A DNA stretch of 30,645 nt from Mesotaenium endlicherianum (taxonomy: Eukaryota; Streptophyta; Zygnematophyceae; Zygnematales; Mesotaeniaceae): contig WELA01008857.1 of the NCBI GenBank assembly GCA_009602735.1, positions 830,768 to 861,412 on the forward strand, given 5' to 3'. This document shows positions 20,523 to 30,645 of the stretch, piece by piece. Under the pieces are notes generated by a model. That model ran no database searches. It saw only the letters and a program-made list of their open reading frames with translations, and was not told the DNA's origin. A program made the position numbers and the translations under genes. Each line of letters starts with the position of its first letter. The first letter of the stretch is position 1.

Positions 20523-23500
20523 TCATGGAGGAACCGACCACCAGAAGCTAACAGAGAAGCTGACAGACAGCGAGCGCACGTAATGCCACCACTTGGGGGG
20601 GATGTACAGCATGTCACCCGGCCGCAGTAAGCAGTCCACGTAAGTCAACTCTTTGGTCAGAGGGAAGCGCGCATGATCGACGTTGTCAAGGTCAACCTGG
20701 GTCAACAGGGACAGGAACACTGGCCGCAAGCGTCAGCTGGCCCTCTAGGAGCTCCTCATGCGGCCTCTCTCCAATTCCCCCAAGAGGCCTCCTGTGGGAT
20801 GCCCATTTTATTTGGCCATGATTTGAAAATGGCACCCAAAAAACACGCCGAAATGAGCAGGAATCATCTGGCAAAGTCAATACTCTAGCATGGGCGTACC
20901 TCCTCGTCCAGGGAGGACACACAGCGGCAGCCAACCCAGCAGCCACATAGTGGCTGCCGACACATCGCGCTGAAATGGGGCACTACCTAGTGACAGACTA
21001 CGGCGCCCACGCTTCCAACATTTTAGCTGCCCCTACCACAGACCAAAGTGCTTTTGATGGGGAGAGTTGTTCAGCCTACACAAACGCCAGGCCGGCAGAA
21101 AGTGCCACCGCCTTCACTTGGCCAAGCATGGTCAGCCTCGCGTGCTCACCACCGTACCTGACTCGAGTTCTGCAGCATTGTCTCCTCGTGGGGGTACATG
21201 CCTGCCGTCTCGCTGGCCGCGTACAGCCGGACATACTTTCTCCCCACCACCTGTGCCGCCCCACCACCACGACAACGCTTCTACGTAAGTGTATATGAGC
21301 ACATGGAGACACGCCTTCTACAGCTGCCGCTTCCGCAGCCGCGCTCCCTTCCATTCACGCAAAGACATGCACTGAGCATAGCCATGTCTTCTTTCTATGG
21401 GCTCCTGATCACACTGTGCAAGTAATGAGGCACTAGAGTGCAATTCTGCCCCCGCCCCCGCCCCCGCCCCCGCCCCCGCCCCTTCTACGCCGTCTCAGTT
21501 ACTCCACCACCTTAAACGGTGCTGCCATGTCAGCAGGGAAAACAAAATGTTAATGTAATCTTCGGCAATGCAAGGCTTTTTTACAAATACATGCGAACAC
21601 ATGCAGCAAAGGGGTTTGCAGCATGGGCACGGTTTTTCTGATGAGCCCACAAGCGTGTTTTGGCCCATGCACGCTCGTCCTGAAGGGGGACCCGAGTTCC
21701 TGGCCAACGAAAATCCTTCCAGGCAGGGCGAGAGATTCCACGTTCCCCTCTCCACACAGCTGACAGGGGCTTCAACTGAGATTGAGAATCAAATTCCCGC
21801 TTCATGAGTCAGAGAGGGACGAGACTGGAGAAGCAGGCAGTCACCGCCGGTCTCCCACCAACCTGCGCAAGGAGGTTGTGATGGGGGTCGTGGTGCAGGG
21901 GCGTGATGGTGCCTGCCGGGCCCAACCACGCGTTGACGGTCTCCAGGGCGCCCCCCCCTAGAGCGCAGTACTCCGGCACACCTATGTCCTCCCTCAGCTT
22001 CGGAATCTGCCGCCACGTCAGCCGTGAGCCAGACAGCGTGTCAGCACATCAGCAAGTCAACGCGTCGGCACGCCGGCAAGTTATTGCATCCGCATACAAG
22101 AAACCCCAGCAGAATGCTCGGCAAATAGTTGCTGGGATGAGGGAGCCGAGCCTCGCCACCCCGCGGAGACACCGGTGACACACCTCTCCCTTTCTTCCTC
22201 GCGGGGGGCCGACCCAAGCTTCAGCAAGCAAGAACACATGCTGACGAGCAGCAGGCCCGCCCTGATATAATGACAGCTCTGCAGCAGTTTCCTCGTTTTT
22301 CAGATGCCGGGGAGGGGAGTGCACAGATGTCAAGACTCATCGGAAATAGGGCCAAGCAAGAGCAGGGGACACCGGGGACACCGCCACGACGTATCAATTG
22401 CGCAGTCCAGACTACTTCAACCGGTATGATGGCTCGACATTCCAATCCATCCTCTCGAGTGTGTAGGCTTGCCATGCAGGCCCCAGCCAGGGGGAAAAAG
22501 AGGCCGTGCACTGTACAGCACACTCTCAAAACACGTCCTTGAGCACCATGCACCACACAAGGCCCCTCACGGAGACTCAGCTCTTTGGCAACAGCCAGCA
22601 GCATCTGCCAGAAAAGGGATCTCCCCTCCCTAAGTAATGGGCTTTCTCCATTCACTTTCTGCAGGTGATTTCGTGCAGAAAAGTTCTGGGGTGGTGGCAA
22701 CGGGGCCACCGATGCAAGTACCCTCCCGAAACCCAAAAAACGCGCACGAGTGGACCTGCTCAAAGAGAGGGTGCTGTGCCAAATACGCCCGGTGCTGTGC
22801 CTCGTTTGCCACCTGGCACTTCCTAGGGAAAGAGGAAGGTGCCAGGTGGTGATCAATGAAAGACGAGATGGTCATAAGGTCCTGGCGCCAGCTGTCCGCC
22901 AGGTAGTGCTCGCCAACCTGGCCCACATGCGCATCAATCGTTTCTCTGAGGGTGTGCACGCATATTGCAGACTAGTGCATCCCAAAATGGTGCAGGAAGT
23001 AGGCCACATGTCAGGCATTCAAGCTTTGTATGCAAGGGTGTCAAAGAGTGCCAGCCGCTTCCCTAGGCATGCTCGCCAGCCTGATCCGCAGATGCAGGGT
23101 TTCGGGTTTTCCATCGCAAGCCAGGCTCAGAACTGCCAATGGGAGTGGCGGGCAACGCCAAGTCACCGCCTCCCATTCCCTTTCCTGCATCCCTCCAGGT
23201 AGTACAAACAAAGCTCTACAAGACCTAGCCATGGAGAAACCTGGGACGATGGGACCTAGTAACTATTGTCAATCCTGCAGAGACTGCCTCGGGGCCTGCC
23301 TGCGACTCGATGGTGGGCCCCTTGACTCGCATCTCTCGTGAGTGGTGAGCATCAGTCCAGATGCCAAGAACCCCCCCTTGGACGCAGAGCAAGGCCTCTG
23401 CCAGAAGGACTTCCACACGGCCACGAACAGGTTCAGGGTGCAGGGGTAAGCTGTGGCTCAAAGCATGAGACTTGGAGGTTTCGAATTCGGGAAAGAGGCT

Positions 23501-26289
23501 TGGGGCTAGCTAGGATGCAGGGCCTGCTCTAACGGCAGAGCACTTCCGCGAGGCACTTCAGCAGCACCCCTTGGATGGCTTCAAGGTAGTCATCTAAATT
23601 TGCAGATTTACAGGGACTGGCTGGCTGTACGAGGACAGGTGAGAGGGCGAGGAGTACAGAAGAATTTGAAAAACAAAATAAAGAGGACCATGGCCACAAG
23701 GAAACACAACAGCAGAGGACATGTGGCACCGTTGTGAGGCAGAGGGGCTTACCTCCACTGGGACAGTGCGAGCGCCAGCGACTCTCTTCAAGTACTTCAG
23801 GCTTTGCCACCTGTCCATTGCAGGCCACAAGGACATGCCTCCAGTGATAATGACAGGGACACCTGGCAGCATGTGGTCACACAAGAAGTCCTCTAGCGAA
23901 GGCAGCTCCTTACGCTTGACAAGGCCGCCATGGAAAGAGCCAGGTGGCAGGCCAGGAACTGCCTGGGCTACCGTCCAAAGCGAAACACACATTGCGGAAA
24001 AAGCGCAGCCGAGCAAGCACACGTGCATGTTGTACCTGCAGTATTAGAGAAAGAGACACTTATGCAGATACTGTAATTAGACATACTTGTTTGTTGATGG
24101 TGCACAAGGGCCAGCACAAGCAAAGAATGGGGGAATGGCTCACACGTGTGTTTGAGATTAGACCCCTGGTGTGAACGTGTTCACTCAAGCACTTTCCACA
24201 ATCTCTGCATAATCTGGAGGTTAGGAAGAACAAGTTAGCAGGAGTGATGTCTTCGGAACAGAGGAGTCGCATGCATAGCACTATAGTAGTTTTGGTACAG
24301 TTTGAATTTAAGAGTCCGACCTACGCTCTCAGAGGCACAGAGCAGCGTACGATCGCTGTCATATTCCAAATCACATTGCCTTCACTACGCATCTTTTCGG
24401 TAGAAGAACCATTGTTGGACACAAGTCAGCAGTTTGTGACGATTTTCTCATACTCAATTGTAGGTGGAAATGGACTCATGAATGTCTTGTAAACCATGAA
24501 CCAGCCGCAACACGACTGGCAACGAGCAGGCAGAGAAGCACCTCGCACTACCAGCTGCTGTCCAGGACAATGCTAGGAGGGAGGCACGTGAGGCACAAGC
24601 ATTGGTTGCAACGTCGAAGGCCTTAGAGAGTGCATGCCACAAATCCATGCCACATCAAACTCCACAAAGAGATGCACCGCAGGAACCCCTCTCCGCATAC
24701 GAAGGCAGGGCCAAGCAGGGCTTGCCATGGACTCCCATCCCACGCATACCTGCGCCATGCTTGCCACCTCCCCTCCCTCGACTTGGCCCTCCTGTGAGCG
24801 GAGCCCTGAAGCACCTGTGCGAGCGTCATCACCTGGGGGTGGTAGCTTCCGGAAGCTCCCAGCGGGTGCTGCAGCGCCTGCTCCCATTTCTGGACCTGCA
24901 CCTTCCATGGCACGACGTGCCAGTGCTTCGCCAGCGCCAGGACGCGTGGCCGTGGGCTCCGCCAGACCGCAAGATCCTTCATCCTGCGGTCGTCCCATGG
25001 CTCCCTCAGAGACGCCCATCACCTTCCTCCTTACTACGCGGGGCCCTGACATTCTGCCCCTCATAGGGGCCAAATGCTGTTCTGTTTCCTGCGAGCAAGC
25101 CCCTTGCTTGCAATCCACGAAGCAACCTTGGGCTATCCCATTCCCGTTCCTACTTGCGGCGCTGGCATTTACCTCGGCAGCTGAACCCTGAGAAGGCGTA
25201 CCTTCTCCTCGGGTAAGGTCCTCCTGATCAGGAGGAGAGGTGCAGCTCTGGAGAGTTTGCCGTTGCTCGGACAGTAAGTTCGCGACTGCTGTCATAGCCT
25301 TGTCTATACGGGGCCTGTAAAGAGGCCCGCCCATGAGAGCAGCAATGTCGAGCGCTCTCATCGCCTTCTCCAGCTCCCCTCGGGCTCTCTGCTCACAAAG
25401 CAGAGCCGATTGTCTTCATGACCCCCTGCTTACACCGCACATTTCCAGCAGTCTTTAATCTGATTCTCTGACAGGAGGGGAGCTCGCAAAAGTTTTCACG
25501 TAATACGTTGGCCCTCACTGGCATCACAATGCCCATCACTCAATTCTCACAAGCAGGGGAGTAGTGGACTTGACTGCGTCACGAGGGGCCAGTCAATATC
25601 GGCAGTAGAAGAGAGGTAACCTGCACATCGGCCAGTATGAGGCCCGACAATGCGTATGCATCTCGCCACGCAACATCGACAGACCTCCAGGGTCCAGTGT
25701 GAAGTGCTTCCCATGCCATCTCCTGAGCTTCCTCGCATCTCTTCTCCAGAGCCTCCAGCTGTCCAGTCCCAGAAGAGCATCTGATTTGTGTGAATGGACG
25801 GAGCCCACCATCTGGAGACTTGACAGTTTGCTGCTCGACGGTTTCTATGGCAGCACACTCCGGACCCTTTCTCTTTTGAATCTGATACAGATGCGTGTCA
25901 TTAAACCCACTGGCTGTTTCAGATAGACTAGCACGCTCGGATAGAAAAGTCTCAAGTTTATCTCCATCTGTAGTCCCTGCTGCCGACTGTGGCTCTGGTC
26001 CTTTGCCCACACTTTCTCGGGCAAGTAGCTGAAGCTTTTCCCTCAGCTGAGAACCAAACGACTTCCTATCATTTCTCGAGACCTTCCCCTGTGGTATGAA
26101 GTCGGCCTTACATATAACCGCCCTACAACGTTTGTGATCGTAGGCAACTTTTTTCAAACTCACTCCAATACTCGTCAGACAGCGAGCACAAAGATCTCCA
26201 CCAAGTTCATGCAGCTTGCTTGATAAATCCAAGAAATTAGGGTCCTCCATCAGCTCGCATGTATTCCCAGGAAGATCATCGACAGACAT
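20523..26289 (-). CDS. JMJ30: JmjC-domain oxygenase of the JMJ30/JMJD5 (KDM8) type
   Basis: Seven minus-strand exons splice in phase 0 throughout: 26289-25621, 25388-24750, 23962-23753, 22917-22756, 22006-21863, 21250-21158, 20696-20523 (stop TGA). The model has about 696 residues, against about 430 in Arabidopsis JMJ30. The N-terminal helical domain shows [20 protein letters not shown] and [13 protein letters not shown]. The JmjC part begins at [20 protein letters not shown] and has [15 protein letters not shown] and [10 protein letters not shown] motifs. The iron ligands are His and Asp in [10 protein letters not shown] (about 598 and 600) and His in [11 protein letters not shown] (about 677). 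The protein ends [12 protein letters not shown], as in the plant family. All catalytic residues are present, so an active Fe(II)/2-oxoglutarate dioxygenase is expected. In Arabidopsis the protein is nuclear, linked to the circadian clock and histone demethylation; animal JMJD5 also has arginyl hydroxylase activity. Extra material is an N-terminal extension and about 150 low-complexity residues in exon 2. The exon 2 end and exon 3 start are the least certain boundaries. Confidence 0.92.
21448..21482. repeat. Hexanucleotide (GCCCCC)6 repeat in a JmjC intron
   Basis: Six near-perfect GCCCCC units lie in the intron between the fifth and sixth exons. On the transcribed (sense RNA) strand this reads as GGGGGC repeats, with more than four consecutive G runs, so the pre-mRNA could form a G-quadruplex. 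The array is followed by a short CCCCTTC tail. Confidence 0.9.
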
Positions 26290-27690
26290 ACTGCGCACAA
26301 TAGTCCTTGAGATTGAAAGAAAGCTTGTCACCTACGACATTCTTTTCCAGAAAAGCGAAAGTCTTTCACCTACTTCCACTTAGGCAACTATAAGCATTGT
26401 TTTGCCTATTGAAGTCTGACGTTTGTCAAAACATCCTCTTGGGAAGCATAAGGTGCTTCCAACGTGGACAACTGTAAAGGATCATCTCTCAGGCAGCTGA
26501 TTTGCCTAGCATTTAGAACCACATAGGAGAACCTACTATCAGTTATAGCAAGCAAGGATGGGTAGCACAAAGAGAACTAGCTCAACAAAGCTTCACGTTC
26601 GCTCTAGGAAATATACGATAAGCTCTCATCTATCTCCAGTCAACAGTACTGAACACCCTATAAGCTGCTACTCTTGTCAGCCATGAGTGAAGCACGGCTG
26701 ACTGCTCTGTTGTAGTACTGGACCCGACCGTGACTAGGGGTAAGCTTGCCCCGTGCTTAGTAACCAATTATTGGCGTTGTGGTCAACATGCAAAAGGTAA
26801 AGGAGTGCTCTCTCGCTTGAGAGATCTGTCTTTAGGCCGGAAGTGAGCAAGCGTTGGAGGGCTGGTCACGGTGCCATTGAGAAAACAGCGAGGTCCCACT
26901 TCCACGTGATTTTACGTGATGCGCCATTCCTGGGTCCTGGCTTCCATGTTTAAATATAACGCTCTTCTAAACGTCCATGGATCGACACTACAAATTTCTC
27001 TTATCGATTTAAGTGCATGCAGTTCTCACCACTCATTACCTGAAATTGCAGAGTAGGCTACACACTCTCCGCTCGTTGTTGACCTCGGTTTAGTGTGTGA
27101 GGTTAAAGTTTAGTATCATGTCGAGGTAAATATACGAATAAGACTCATCGGGTGAGACAGAAATGCTAGAGTTAATGTACACCAAGAATGCCAATTGCAA
27201 ATGTCGACATACGCATGGACTGCTGTTGCTGATACAGTGATCATATGGTGTAACATTCATTTTCATATATGACGAAATTACTTTCCTATTGTCCACACAA
27301 GCAAGCGACGAACAATACACATTTTTGAGAGCACTTCGGTGCATTCTGAGGAGAATGGATAGACTTCAATGCTGACCGTCACAGTACAATGAGAAGTAGC
27401 AACGTCGACTGATGCAATGCAGGGTACGAAACACTGAAGAGGCCGCCACTAAAAATCATACACACCTAGTAATACCATTTTGTACCCCTGACAAGTACTG
27501 GAAGAGATACCATCACATACAGCAACCCTCCAAACAGAATAATGAGACAATATGTGGATTCAGAAAAGATCAACATTGCTTCCAGGTAAAACGTGCGACA
27601 CATAGAAAACTGAGATCTAGAGGTTATACTTGGAATATGCCGTGAATGACAGCAGGTCTTCTAAACTGTCAGTGGGCTAGTAATTACTGA
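26290..27690. promoter_or_regulatory. Shared divergent promoter region between the JmjC and GRL genes
   Basis: The two flanking genes start away from each other, so this 1.4-kb AT-rich stretch should hold both promoters and 5' leaders. No protein is recognisable in it. A palindromic G-box CACGTG (26903-26908) is followed six bases later by ACGTG (26914-26918), a pairing typical of light- and abscisic-acid-related plant promoters bound by bZIP or bHLH factors. No Arabidopsis-type evening element was noticed. Function is inferred only from position and motif. Confidence 0.5.
26903..26918. promoter_or_regulatory. G-box CACGTG plus adjacent ACGTG core
   Basis: CACGTG at 26903-26908 and ACGTG at 26914-26918 lie close together in the divergent spacer. 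Paired ACGT cores are known binding sites for plant bZIP factors. Single hexamers occur by chance about once per 4 kb, so this is suggestive only. Confidence 0.35.
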
Positions 27691-29894
27691 ATGCCTGAGG
27701 GCATGAGCTCTCACCAGAAAGTCCAGGAGGACGACATTGAAGGAGGATTGGGAGAGCCCTTCCTCCGACATGATAGGCGCATCTCGAACCTGGCTTCACA
27801 GAACGACTTCACTGCAGGAGCAGCACCAGTGTCGTGGGAGAATAGCACTCTTCTTGACTGCCAAACAGCTGCATCGAGGGACGTGGCGATCCTGAGACTG
27901 CAAGAAAGAGACCTCATTCGCTCGTACTCTGCACCTCCTGCGGGGAGTGGCCAGCTAAGGTGCTCTTCCAAAGGCCAAATCTCCTCTCTGCCAAATAATC
28001 TCGCAAGAGAACGCACATGGAGCCAGGAGCAGTCTGCCTTGCTGAAAGAGGACTTGCACCCTGCCTTCTTGTTTGCGCAACTTTTCGTTTTTATGGACCC
28101 TCGATGCATGCATGCATCTTTAAAGCTTCTTTCAAAGGCCCTGAGCTGAGCTTCTGCTTCGGGCATGATGCACCTTCCACCCTCATGGTAGAAGTATTTT
28201 TTTTCCGGCAGAAGCCACATATGTACCCAGCAGCTGCTTTACTTGGGAGCCTTTGTCAGCGCTCCTGCCGACTCCAGTTGGTGCTCACACACATGCCAAG
28301 TTTCAGCAGCCCTGCAGATGCTGCTTGCAGCTGATGTCATCTCTGACATAGCAGGAGCTGTGGCCTCTTGCAGCGCCTCCGCCAGGCGGCCCGCCCCTGG
28401 CAATGCTGCGGCCGAAGTGAGACGCTTCCGCAAGACGCTGCGCTGGCTCAACTTGGACCCATCCAAGGCCCGGGGCCTGCTGTCCTGGGCGTCGGGGCTG
28501 CTGCTCCTCGTGGTCGTCCCCGTCCTCTCCACCACCTACTTACAGCCGGCCGACGACACGCCCGGGCACCAGGCACGGGCCCTCCTCCTTCCCCTCGTGT
28601 CTGGATCTGCCTGCCTGCCTGCGTGCGTGCATGCATGCATGCATGCGCTGCTGTGTTCAGAGGCCGCGCCCTTCTGTTTATGCGCCTCCTGCACACTAGG
28701 CACGAGGAGTTGCCCTCTTCTACTTACTGCGCACCCCTGTGTGCTGCTGCTGTAGCTGCATGAGGGCGTGATCCACAGTGGACTTTTCGCCTGACCCTCT
28801 CATCGAGGTAAGGTGGAAAGAAAAGATAAGTATGCAAAAGTGCCCGCGCAAGCTGTGCTCCTGCATGCCGCCACGTGGGTAGGCGAGATTGGCCCTGCAG
28901 ATGACACATTGCCAAAGCTTCTCGGCCTTTCTCCACAGCCGCCGATTGTTCAAACGTTTTCAACTCATGAGGCACCAGTGCAAGGCCAACGAGACATCGC
29001 CCCAACTGACGTTCCAGCAAAGCTGCCTGCCTGCCTGCCTGCCTGCCTGCCCGATGTTTGTCGGTTGGGCGGGAGGGCGGGTGCGTGCGGGCGGGCGGGT
29101 GGCGGCGGGCCGTGAGTGGGCGGGCGGACGGGCAGCTGCTGTTCTGGCCGCTGGTGACGGTGATGCAGGCGAGCCTGTCGGGCGTGGCGTTCCTCTTCCT
29201 GCACTACATGGTGCACAAGCACGGCCTATGCGGCCTGCTGTTCCTGGACGCCGCTTCCGAGGAGCCCCTCTCCGTGCAGCAGCAGTACGAGAAGTGCCTC
29301 CACGTTGGTTCTCTTTCACTCCTTCTGCACACACACGCACACGGACACGCGCACAGGCGCGCGCAACCACACACGCACGCACATGCGCGCGCACACGCGC
29401 ACAGACACACACGCACGCACGCAGGCATGCACACGCATGCACACCTGTATTTGTGGGTGCGCCCATGCACTAATGGGTGCAGGCCTTGCCCTCACGGCAT
29501 CAATCTAGAGTTGGATCCGGATCCACTAATGTCCTCTGCCGTTTGGAGCTTCTGAGCCCACGCCTGCCGGGGGCACCCCTTTCTGCGCCGCTCCATGCTC
29601 TGGCTGGCGTGATGGCCCCGACTCCTTCAGGCAGTAGAGAGTCCATCAGCTGCGTGGTAACGCTGCAGGAAGGCTCGCGGTTGAGGACTGCCAGTTCCCG
29701 GCCTGCGAGGGATGCAGTTTGTACAGTCTTTGTATCGAACGTGGCGTTGTGCCCCCAGCATCCTCTTCTTCCTGTGCTCCAGGTCGCGTGCGCTTCTCTT
29801 TGAGACCTGCAGCGTCACCTCTGTGCACTTTGTTCTGTCAGCTGCAGTGTGTGCTGCATTCCTTTTGTGCGGTTCTTCCTCCACCTCCTCCTCC

Positions 29895-29929
<35 letters not shown>

Positions 29930-30241
29930 GTGATGGTGGTGGTGCTTTTAGCACTGATCCTGCTCCTGATCCTGCTCCTGCGGTTTGGGCGCATCTTCCC
30001 CGTGCAGCATGCCACGTCGCTGCTGGCCCTGGTTTTTGCGCCGGCGTTTGGGCTCCACCTGGTGCAGAAGATGTGGCTGTTCATCAGAGTGCCGCTGTAC
30101 ATCCCCCTGGGGGGCGCGCTGTCCCACTACCGGCCGGCCGCCCTGGCGTGCCTCTTTTTGGTGACGTCCGCCTCGTGGGTGTACCAGACGTCCACGTTCC
30201 TCTGCTGCTGTGTCATCTTCTGGAAAGTGTGCACTCTCCAG
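27691..30241 (+). CDS. DUF3537 membrane protein, gustatory-receptor-like (GRL), N-terminal half
   Basis: Predicted exons are 27691-27959 (ATG), 28374-28572, 29136-29303 and 30008-30241; the gene continues beyond the window. About 290 residues are visible. A polar N-terminus of about 115 residues precedes VRRFRKTLRWLNLD, which matches the plant DUF3537 signature LRSFRSxLRW. Then come span 1 (LLSWASGLLLLVVVPVLS), span 2 (WPLVTVMQASLSGVAFLFLH), LLFLD and QQQYEKCLH, span 3 (TSLLALVFAPAFGLHLVQ), KMWLF, and span 4 ending SASWVYQTSTFLCCC and KVCTLQ. Spacing between these blocks matches my recollection of Arabidopsis DUF3537 proteins to the residue. The family is predicted to have seven spans with a cytoplasmic N-terminus and is proposed to be distantly related to insect odorant and gustatory receptor channels; its ligand and role in plants are unknown. 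Exon 1 and its donor are the weakest part. Intron 2 needs a GC donor. Confidence 0.75.
28608..28647. repeat. Tetranucleotide repeat (TGCC/GTGC/ATGC) in GRL intron 2
   Basis: Runs of TGCC, GTGC and ATGC follow each other in the second intron. A similar (CTGC)n run lies at 29023-29052 in the same intron. Both are simple sequence with no coding role. Confidence 0.8.
29328..29444. repeat. Alternating purine-pyrimidine (CA/CG-rich) tract in GRL intron 3
   Basis: About 117 bases are almost entirely CA and CG dinucleotides with few interruptions, right after the exon 3 donor. Alternating purine-pyrimidine DNA of this length can adopt the Z form under supercoiling. Translations are His/Thr/Arg-rich nonsense. 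Confidence 0.85.
29897..29926 (+). repeat. (CTG)10 trinucleotide repeat in GRL intron 3
   Basis: Ten perfect CTG units precede a TGG/TGA-rich stretch. In one frame they extend a hydrophobic Leu run into the true span-3 exon. However, the exon start at 30008 (after CCCCGTGCAG) gives the length expected for the family, so I place the repeat in the intron. Confidence 0.75.
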
Positions 30242-30645
30242 GTGAGGTGCGGCAAGGTGGGGGCGTGCCCGCGCGGCTCGCGCGCGTGGGGGCTCGCACT
30301 GCCACCACAGGGCCGACCTGTCGACTGAGATTCTACGCGTGTTGCATCCTTGCTATGCTTGGCGTACCCAAGCTCCCAGCTGGCAGGATTGCAGACCCCA
30401 AGGCTCGCAGTGCGGAGGAGCACGCAAGTGTGTGTGGATGTGTGCCTTGCAAGGCTACTATTTTGTTTTTCGACTTCTCCGCGGCGACAGTCTGAATGTG
30501 TGCGTTCTACGCCGTTGTGGACACGCACTGAAGCCGGCGTGGGAGGGCGTGAATTCATCAAGGGGAATTCTAGCAGCGGGCTGTAAGGGGTTGGTTTGAG
30601 GCGCGGGGGGCAAAATTTTGTGGCTGGAAGGGCGGCGACGGGGGG
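30242..30645 (+). other. Start of GRL intron 4, running off the window
   Basis: The sequence follows the donor GTGAGG after CTCCAG. The family continues after this point with more spans, but no further conserved block was found before the window ends, so this is probably intron. Nothing else recognised. Confidence 0.6.

Noticed and set aside
23470..23510. TTCGAATTC resembling a tRNA T-loop
   Set aside because: No matching acceptor stem, anticodon arm or A-box could be found around it.
27711..28220. A 169-residue minus-strand open frame upstream of the JmjC gene
   Set aside because: The plus strand here gives a Met-initiated polar N-terminus that splices in phase into the DUF3537 exon; the minus frame has no family resemblance.

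Overview
The window comes from a nuclear genome of the green plant lineage. All four protein genes have many introns with GT-AG boundaries, their exons are GC-rich, and the spacers are much more AT-rich. The recognisable proteins (an F-box/kelch protein like Arabidopsis At1g30090, a JMJ30/JMJD5 oxygenase, a DUF3537 membrane protein and a Ser/Pro-rich protein like the At2g40070 group) point to a streptophyte alga or an early land plant. I cannot name the species. No bacterial-type operon, CRISPR array, rRNA or tRNA was seen. Family assignments are by eye and from memory, without any search.

Layout. (1) 1-4497, plus strand: the 3' part of an F-box/kelch gene. It is interrupted by an exact 1,708-bp repeat (113-1820 equals 1822-3529) joined by a single N, which looks like two overlapping contigs that were not merged. 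(2) 4498-6546: AT-richer spacer that starts with 92 consecutive C and another single N. (3) 17499-6547, minus strand: one very large gene for a low-complexity Ser/Pro/Ala/Gly-rich protein. I rebuilt ten exons whose splice phases agree wherever they can be tested. An 887-base N gap sits in the intron/exon stretch between exons 5 and 6. The protein ends in a CaaX-type box (CSVM). (4) 17500-20522: spacer carrying a complete non-autonomous Mutator-like element (18392-19378) with long inverted repeats and a near-perfect 9-bp target duplication. (5) 26289-20523, minus strand: a complete JMJ30/JMJD5-type JmjC gene, seven exons, with an N-terminal extension and a large insertion before the JmjC domain. 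(6) 26290-27690: shared divergent spacer with a G-box. (7) 27691-30241, plus strand, running off the window: the first four exons of a DUF3537 (gustatory-receptor-like, GRL) multi-membrane-span protein.

The genes do not form an obvious pathway; this is ordinary eukaryotic gene order. The most interesting items are the GRL gene, with a predicted GC-AG intron that keeps protein length exact, and the giant disordered protein with a predicted lipid anchor. Also notable are the oversized JMJ30 homologue with a G-rich hexanucleotide repeat in its pre-mRNA, and the Mutator-like element. The duplicated kelch exons and the poly-C tract should be treated as assembly errors until shown otherwise.
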